Below are positions 58,293 through 64,000 of a stretch of DNA of 64,000 nucleotides, one piece after another (the stretch's first letter is position 1; each line of letters starts with the position of its first letter). Under the pieces are notes generated by a model, which saw nothing but the letters and a program-made list of their open reading frames with translations, had not been told where the DNA came from and did not search any database. Made by a program: the position numbers and the translations under genes. This DNA comes from Mercurialis annua. Taxonomy: Eukaryota; Streptophyta; Magnoliopsida; Malpighiales; Euphorbiaceae. The stretch spans positions 2,792,501 to 2,856,500 of the forward strand of contig NC_065576.1 in assembly GCF_937616625.2 (NCBI RefSeq), in the 5' to 3' direction.

Positions 58293-61200
58293 ATGCGCCA
58301 CCTCCTCCTAACCGCGACCAGCAGCAACCACCGCTGCTCATTCGCCGGCGGCGTTATTCTCCGTCTCCTACGCCACTACAAGACACCAAAACAAGCAACT
58401 CCACCGGCGCCACCAAAACCTCCAAAACCGCCGCAAAAACCGCAACCGTTCACGTTCCACGACGCCGTATGGGAGGATCCGTACAGCTGGATGTCGAGCT
58501 TAAACGACAAAGTAGCGATGCGGCACATGGATGTGTACATGGAACAAGAAGAGAAATACATTGAAGCTGTCATGTTTGATACTGAAAAGCTTCAGATTAA
58601 ACTTCAATCTGAAATGGCTTCCAGGATGCAATTTGACCTTTCTACCCCTCCTATTCGCTGGGGCCCTTGGTATGTTTTTTCTGTAAATTTCTGTAAATTT
58701 CCTATGGCTTTGTCAAGAAAAAAATGCTAATAATACAACCCTGAAGCTTACCATGATGTGCAGTTTAGACTAGGGGGGTAACCGAGTTGAGCCAACCGGC
58801 AAGCTACTCGGGAATGGATTGACTCGAAAAATACTCGAAATTGACTCGGCTCATATCGAGTCAAGCTCGAGTTTGAGCTTCTCGAGTTACTTATTAAGTC
58901 GATTTCGAGCTCCAAAACACCTGACTCGATGAGCTTGCGAGCCTAATCGAGTTTTATTTAATTTACTATTTTACCCTTTATATTTATATATATTTATGAT
59001 AATACCTTTATTATTTTATTATATATTAATATTTAATTTTTTAAATATTAAATAGATAATTAAGTCGATCTCAAGTCTCAATTATTCTATCGAGTTCGAA
59101 TTCGAGCTCCTAAAATGAAACTCGATCGAGTTTGACTCGAGTTTCGAGTTTCAGTTTTTTGAGTCGATTCGAGCTTGACAATGTGTTGACTCCACTCGAC
59201 TCGGTTACACCCCTAGACTTCAGTCCTTTTTTTCTATAGATTAAGCCACTTTTAACTTCAATATTTCTACTGCTGTTAATGGAATTTCGAGAGACTAATG
59301 TGCTATTAATCTGCGGTATCAAATTTGCTAATTATGGACAGCAGTAAATGATTATGAAAAGTGAATTTTTTTGATTTAAAACTTTAGGAACCAAAGAATA
59401 TTTTTACTTAATGTTTGCATTTATCAAGGACTAAAATGTATTCAAGTTTCTAATGTTAGGATATTAAGTATGATGAAATGTTCTTTTTATACTTTTGTAA
59501 GCTAGGAGCCAACGACTGAGATGTAGAAATGTTATTAGAACTGAGAGGCAAAACCAACTTCATTTGAATAATGGGGACCAAAGTGTGTATATTAAGGAAA
59601 TGTATGGAGTGTTTTTTGTATTTCATTGGAAAAAGTAATATTTTTTTATAAAATTGGCGTGCTTTACAGGTTGTATTATAGAAGAGTTGAAGAAGGAAAG
59701 CAATATCCAGTGCTATGTAGAAGATTGTTAAATTTAAATGAAGAATTTACTTCTAATAAATCCCCTGTTGGTGGATTTGATTTTACCTCTGGTAAAAAAA
59801 TTGAACAGAAACTTCTTGATTACAATCAAGAAGCTGAGAGGTTTGGAGGTATTCAGAATTTAAGTGAATTTAATTTGAAAAAGAAAAAGATTTAATCTTT
59901 GCTCTTGTGTTTTTTTATATTCTGAGTTGTTTCTGTAGGTTATGCTTATGAAGAATTATCTGAAGTGTCGCCTGATCATAATTTTCTTGCATATACTATG
60001 TATGACAAGGATAATGATTGGTTTAAGCTGTCTGTAAGGAACTTGAATTCTGGTGCATTATGTAGTAAGCCTCAGGCTGATAGGGTTTCTAATATTGCTT
60101 GGGCTAAGGATGGTCAAGCATTGCTTTACGTTGTCACTGATCAGTATAAGAGGCCTTGTCGGTAAGTGTTTTTATAAGTTTCATATCATCTCAATGAGTT
60201 AAAATGTTACGATCTATCATTTTTGGATTCAGCAAATTGAAGATGGGCTCGTCTCTTTTTATTGTCAGGTTATATTGTAGTATGATTGGTTCAACCGATG
60301 GAGATGTTTTGCTTTTAGATGAACCAAATGACAATGTTTTTATTAACATAAGAAATACGAAAGATTTTCAATTTGTGACTGTCAATACTTTTTCGACAAC
60401 ATCTTCAAAGGTATTACTATCAAGAATTATACTCTGTTCTGCACTTGAGATTCTGTAATTAATCCCTTTTTGTAATGGTATAACAATCATGACCACATTT
60501 TAGGTCTTTCTGACAAATGCAGCTGATCCATTGTCTGGATTGACATTAGTTTGGGAGTGTGAAGCTCAAGCCCACTGTATCATTGAACATCATCACGGGT
60601 ACCTTTATTTATTCACTGATGCTGCCAAGGATGGCCGGGCAGTTGACTATCACTATCTTCTCTGTAGTCCTCTTGATGCTTCTTCCAGTCCAAGAATATG
60701 GGAGGTTGGTTGGATAACCATACCTCTATAAGCAGTTATGCTTTTTCATAGTTTACTTCTAACAAGGACCTTGCATTTCATTATAGTTTGGCACCTGTTA
60801 TTTTGATGCAATTCTTCTATCTGCTTAATTCCATCAATTTATAGTTATTATATTATCTTACTTGAGTTAATACTTCCATTGTCAGTATTTGGTGATATGT
60901 GTAATTGACATTCTTAATTGCAGAGTGTATTCAATGATGACCAAGATCTGAACATTGTGGATGTTGATTTCTGTAATACACACTTGGTGCTAGTTTTAAA
61001 GGAAGGTCGGAGCTTTAAACTTTGTTCAGTTCCTCTACCTTTGCCTGCTAAGAAGGTGATGAAACAAACGCTATTATTTTTGAGAAAGGCATGAAGCTAA
61101 ATGTGGCTACAGTTTCACTATAATAGTTTATGTGATGTATCTTTGTTTCTTTTATTATTGCAGAAAAGTGTTACTCTGGAAGAGCTTAAACCTTGGTTCC

Positions 61201-63743
61201 TTCCTCTTCCTAAATATGTTTCTCAAATTTCTCCCGGAGCAAACTACGACTACTATTCACCAACAATGCGCTTTACAATATCATCGCCAGTGGTATGACT
61301 ATTGTCCGTAACTTCAGTAAATGTACTAGGATGCTTGTATAGTGATTAATAATTTTCATATTATCTACCCTGCTGTAACAGTTGTGAATATTCCTACACG
61401 GATCTTTGATCCCAATTAAATATTATTGAAATACACAACCGGATATTGGTTCAATGATTTTCTCTGAAGCATTTGGTTCCTGTAATACTACAATCTCTCT
61501 TGCTTTCCTATGTTGAAAGAGCTTCATTTACATGGTTAGCTATAAAACGATTTCCAGGTTAAAATGTCTAAAGTTGTCTCAGATCGTTAACTCTTGGCAT
61601 CAATGAATTAGTAGTGTTATAAAGTCTGGGATTTTGAGGTTAAGATTCTGAGGGTGGAAAATGAATGTCTTTGCTCTTCACGGACTGGATTTATGTCATT
61701 TTTCTTTAAAACTTCTGTTGTGGAAATGGGAATAAAATTATATATTGGACAGTGTTTTAAACCATGTGCATGTTTGTATATGTGCTTTTGTGTCCTGGTT
61801 CTATTTGGATTAGTTATAAGTGTACACATCTCTTCTCAATTTCATGTGTCCTTAACTCTTACCAGATGCCAGATGCTGTGGTTGATTATGATCTATCAAA
61901 TGGCAAGTGGACTATTATTCAACAGCAAAACATGCTTTATGAAAGAACGAAAGTTTTGTACGGCACCGCCTCTTCTACGAGCATCACCAATGACCTAGAC
62001 CCTGGTTGGTCAAATGAAGTTAACTCTGAAGATGAGAACTTGTGGAATGGTCTTTCAGAGTTTTATGCTTGTGAACATTATGATGTCCCTTCTTATGATG
62101 GGGTTTTTGTTCCTTTGACTGTTGTGTTCTCTCATAAACATAAGTCTGTGAATCAAAACCCTGGATTGCTTCATGGGCACGGAGCTTGTGGTGAGTTACT
62201 TGACAAAAGATGGCATAGTGAGTTGAAGAGCCTTCTTGATCGTGGTTGGGTTATCGCATATGCTGATGTTAGGTCTACCTTCACTTGCACTATATTTATT
62301 TATTTATTTTGGGCTCCACTTCTCTGTTGTGCATGTGCAGTCGTTTAAATTCTTTTATTGGAAGGATTTTCATATGCTTATGCTTTCAACATAGAGCATT
62401 TTGAGAGTCCACTGCTTAACAGTGCTGAGCTCCATGATATGTTGGCAGGGGTGGCGGTGGTCAGGGAAAAAGTTGGCATCATAATGGCAGACGTACGAAG
62501 AAACTTAATTCAATCAAAGATTATCTTTCTTGTGCTAAATTCCTTGTTGAAAATAAAATTGTTCAAGAAAGAAAGCTTGCTGGCTGGGGATATAGTGCTG
62601 GAGGACTTTTGGTTGCATCGGCTATAAATTGTTGCCCAGATTTATTTCGTGCTGCAGTTTTGAAGGTAGTCTTTGATCTGTATTTCTACAGTTTTGGGGC
62701 TCTCATATTTCCCCCTTAAATCTGAGAATATGAAGGTCCAATGCTTTTACTAAAGTAATGTTTCATTTTCTTAGTTTCTTGACATGTCAAATGGACTGAA
62801 ATGAATGGAAGTTTGTCAACTTTTTCAATACTAATTTGAAAAAATAAAAGAAACTTTGGTAACTTCTTAACATTCTTTTATTTTCTTCATCTTCTTCAGG
62901 TTCCCTTTCTGGATCCAACCAACACTCTTCTCCACCCAATTTTACCGCTTACTGCAGCTGACTATGAAGAGTTCGGATACCCTGGGGACATTGATGACTT
63001 TCATGCCATAAGAGAATATTCTCCCTATGATAATATTCAGAAGGACGTTCTCTACCCGGCTGTACTGATAACCTCTTCTTTCAATACACGGTAATTTCTT
63101 AGCAAATAATGCTATTAATAATCCAAAGACAAAATACATGCAAATAATCATGGACGAAGTTTTTAATGGACTTACTGCATTTAGTTGATGCAACTTTTTC
63201 AAAATGAGTAATATTACAAATACTAGGGTAAATTAATCAATAACGGGTATGCAGTAATGTAGTGTTTGAAAAACTGATTATGAAGCTTAGAGTAAGTAGC
63301 GAAACATATGGCTTGAGGTTTGCAGAGGATCTGAAATCAAGGTTGTAAATACACAATGTGCATTATGTCTAATTCTAAACGTTATAGGGGTATTAGTGTA
63401 TTCATTGTTGGTTACGCTGATATACTCGGTTAAAATATTTTATATTTTTTCCAGAAAATGAACCTCAAAAGGATTATTCGTTTTGGATTATTCGTGTATC
63501 ATAGATGTAAACGGTTTTTCATGAGTGGTGTTCACTGATATCATAATTTTTTTTTTTTTTTTCAGATTTGGGGTTTGGGAAGCTGCAAAATGGATTGCAC
63601 GAGTTCGTGATCTTGCTATCTATAAACCCAGCCATCCAGTTCTGCTAAATTTAACAACAGACATTGTGGAGGAGAACAGATACCTACAGTGCAAGGAGTC
63701 CGCAATGGAGATTGCGTTTCTTATAAAGATGATGGAATCATGA
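58293..63743 (+). CDS. Prolyl-oligopeptidase family (protease II-like) protein with incomplete triad
   Basis: Eleven exons: 58293-58669, 59670-59848, 59939-60161, 60269-60410, 60504-60704, 60924-61055, 61164-61292, 61866-62272, 62449-62665, 62900-63090 and 63566-63743; 791 residues. An arginine-rich, proline-rich N-terminus (1-52) suggests an organelle transit peptide. Then comes the N-cap (FHDAVWEDPYSWMSSLND), a beta-propeller region (EVSPDHNFLAYTMYDKDNDW, HHHGYLYLFTDAAKDGRAVD) and the hydrolase domain: LLHGHGACGELLDKRWHSEL, YADVRGGGGQGKSWHHNG and nucleophile elbow GWGYSAGG with Ser 646. In E. coli protease II the Asp lies in HDSQVQYWEPAKW and the His in GHGGKSG. Here the aligned stretches read FNTRFGVWEAAKW (Asn 731) and DIVEENRYLQCKES, with no His. 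The family resembles Arabidopsis At1g69020 (from memory). Intron 1 (1.0 kb) holds a transposon. Confidence 0.88.
58770..59216. mobile_element. hAT-like MITE in intron 1 of the oligopeptidase gene
   Basis: Ends CTAGGGGGGTAACCGAGT and CTCGGTTACACCCCTAG are inverted repeats. The subterminal regions are dense in GAGTCGAGC / GACTCGAG words and the centre is AT-rich. The CTAGGGGTGTAA end and 447-bp length fit a common plant hAT-type MITE. I could not define an exact 8-bp duplication. Confidence 0.75.
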
Positions 63744-64000
63744 ATTTGATATTTTTATGTTCCTCCAATCATCTATCCCGGAAACTGTTTGATCTTTGCG
63801 ACAGTAGCAGCGTTAAATGCTCATCCTCATAGAGAGCAATGTATAAGATTTGGATCACCCTTTAGCTGCCACAAGGATCCGAAAAGGTTCATATCCATAG
63901 GGGGGATATTTAAGATGAGTTTTGGTGTACATATATGGAATCATTAATTTTTTTAGTTACATTTTTTTAGATCGTGCAAAAGATATTCTAACTTAAAATA
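63744..64000. other. 3' flank of the oligopeptidase gene
   Basis: Presumed 3' UTR and downstream sequence to the window edge. No further gene seen. Confidence 0.6.

Noticed and set aside
1..64000. tRNA, rRNA or microRNA genes
   Set aside because: I looked for cloverleaf-like and conserved RNA sequence and recognised none; hairpins found are better explained by MITEs. A covariance-model scan would be decisive.

Overview
This is nuclear DNA from a eudicot plant. Genes are split by many short GT-AG introns, intergenic DNA is very AT-rich, and the families are plant-specific: extra-large G protein, RUS/DUF647, PLS-class PPR, REM-type B3 factors and RALF peptide. I cannot name the species. No prokaryotic, organellar or viral genome features were seen. 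For every multi-exon gene I joined exons by hand at GT/AG borders and checked phase; each model stays open to its stop or to the window edge.

Layout. 1-7177 (-): 5' part of a giant VPS13-like lipid-transfer protein that runs off the left edge. 12407-13909 (+): intronless seven-repeat WD40 protein of the JINGUBANG type. 17852-18094 (+): small secreted RALF-like peptide lacking two usual RALF signatures. 20034-24345 (+): extra-large GTP-binding protein (XLG1-like), tail to tail with RUS4 at 25025-29114 (-). 29864-32856 (-): multi-span membrane protein of the At3g27390 family. 34363-52486: a cluster of REM-like double-B3 genes (A, B, D on -, C on +) with at least one pseudogene and one promoter/intron relic. 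The cluster is interrupted by an intronless PPR gene (44533-46692, +). 58293-63743 (+): 11-exon prolyl-oligopeptidase-family protein that keeps the serine nucleophile but appears to lack the catalytic Asp and His.

The genes do not form a pathway; this is an ordinary plant gene neighbourhood. The B3 cluster is the dynamic part. It shows inverted and direct segmental copies, a fourfold 45-residue repeat inside gene B, a degraded copy of D, and a C-terminus of gene A that reads into a repeat element.

The gaps hold non-autonomous transposons. Three have 9-bp target duplications typical of Mutator-like elements (7899-8667, 48865-49869, 53168-57515). Others are MITEs at 6099-6283, 27298-27583, 38482-38653 and 58770-59216, a 5'-truncated LINE with target duplication (43841-44214), and a dispersed family with CTA(T/A)GT-GCACGGAAAC-like ends, several copies of which lie in introns.
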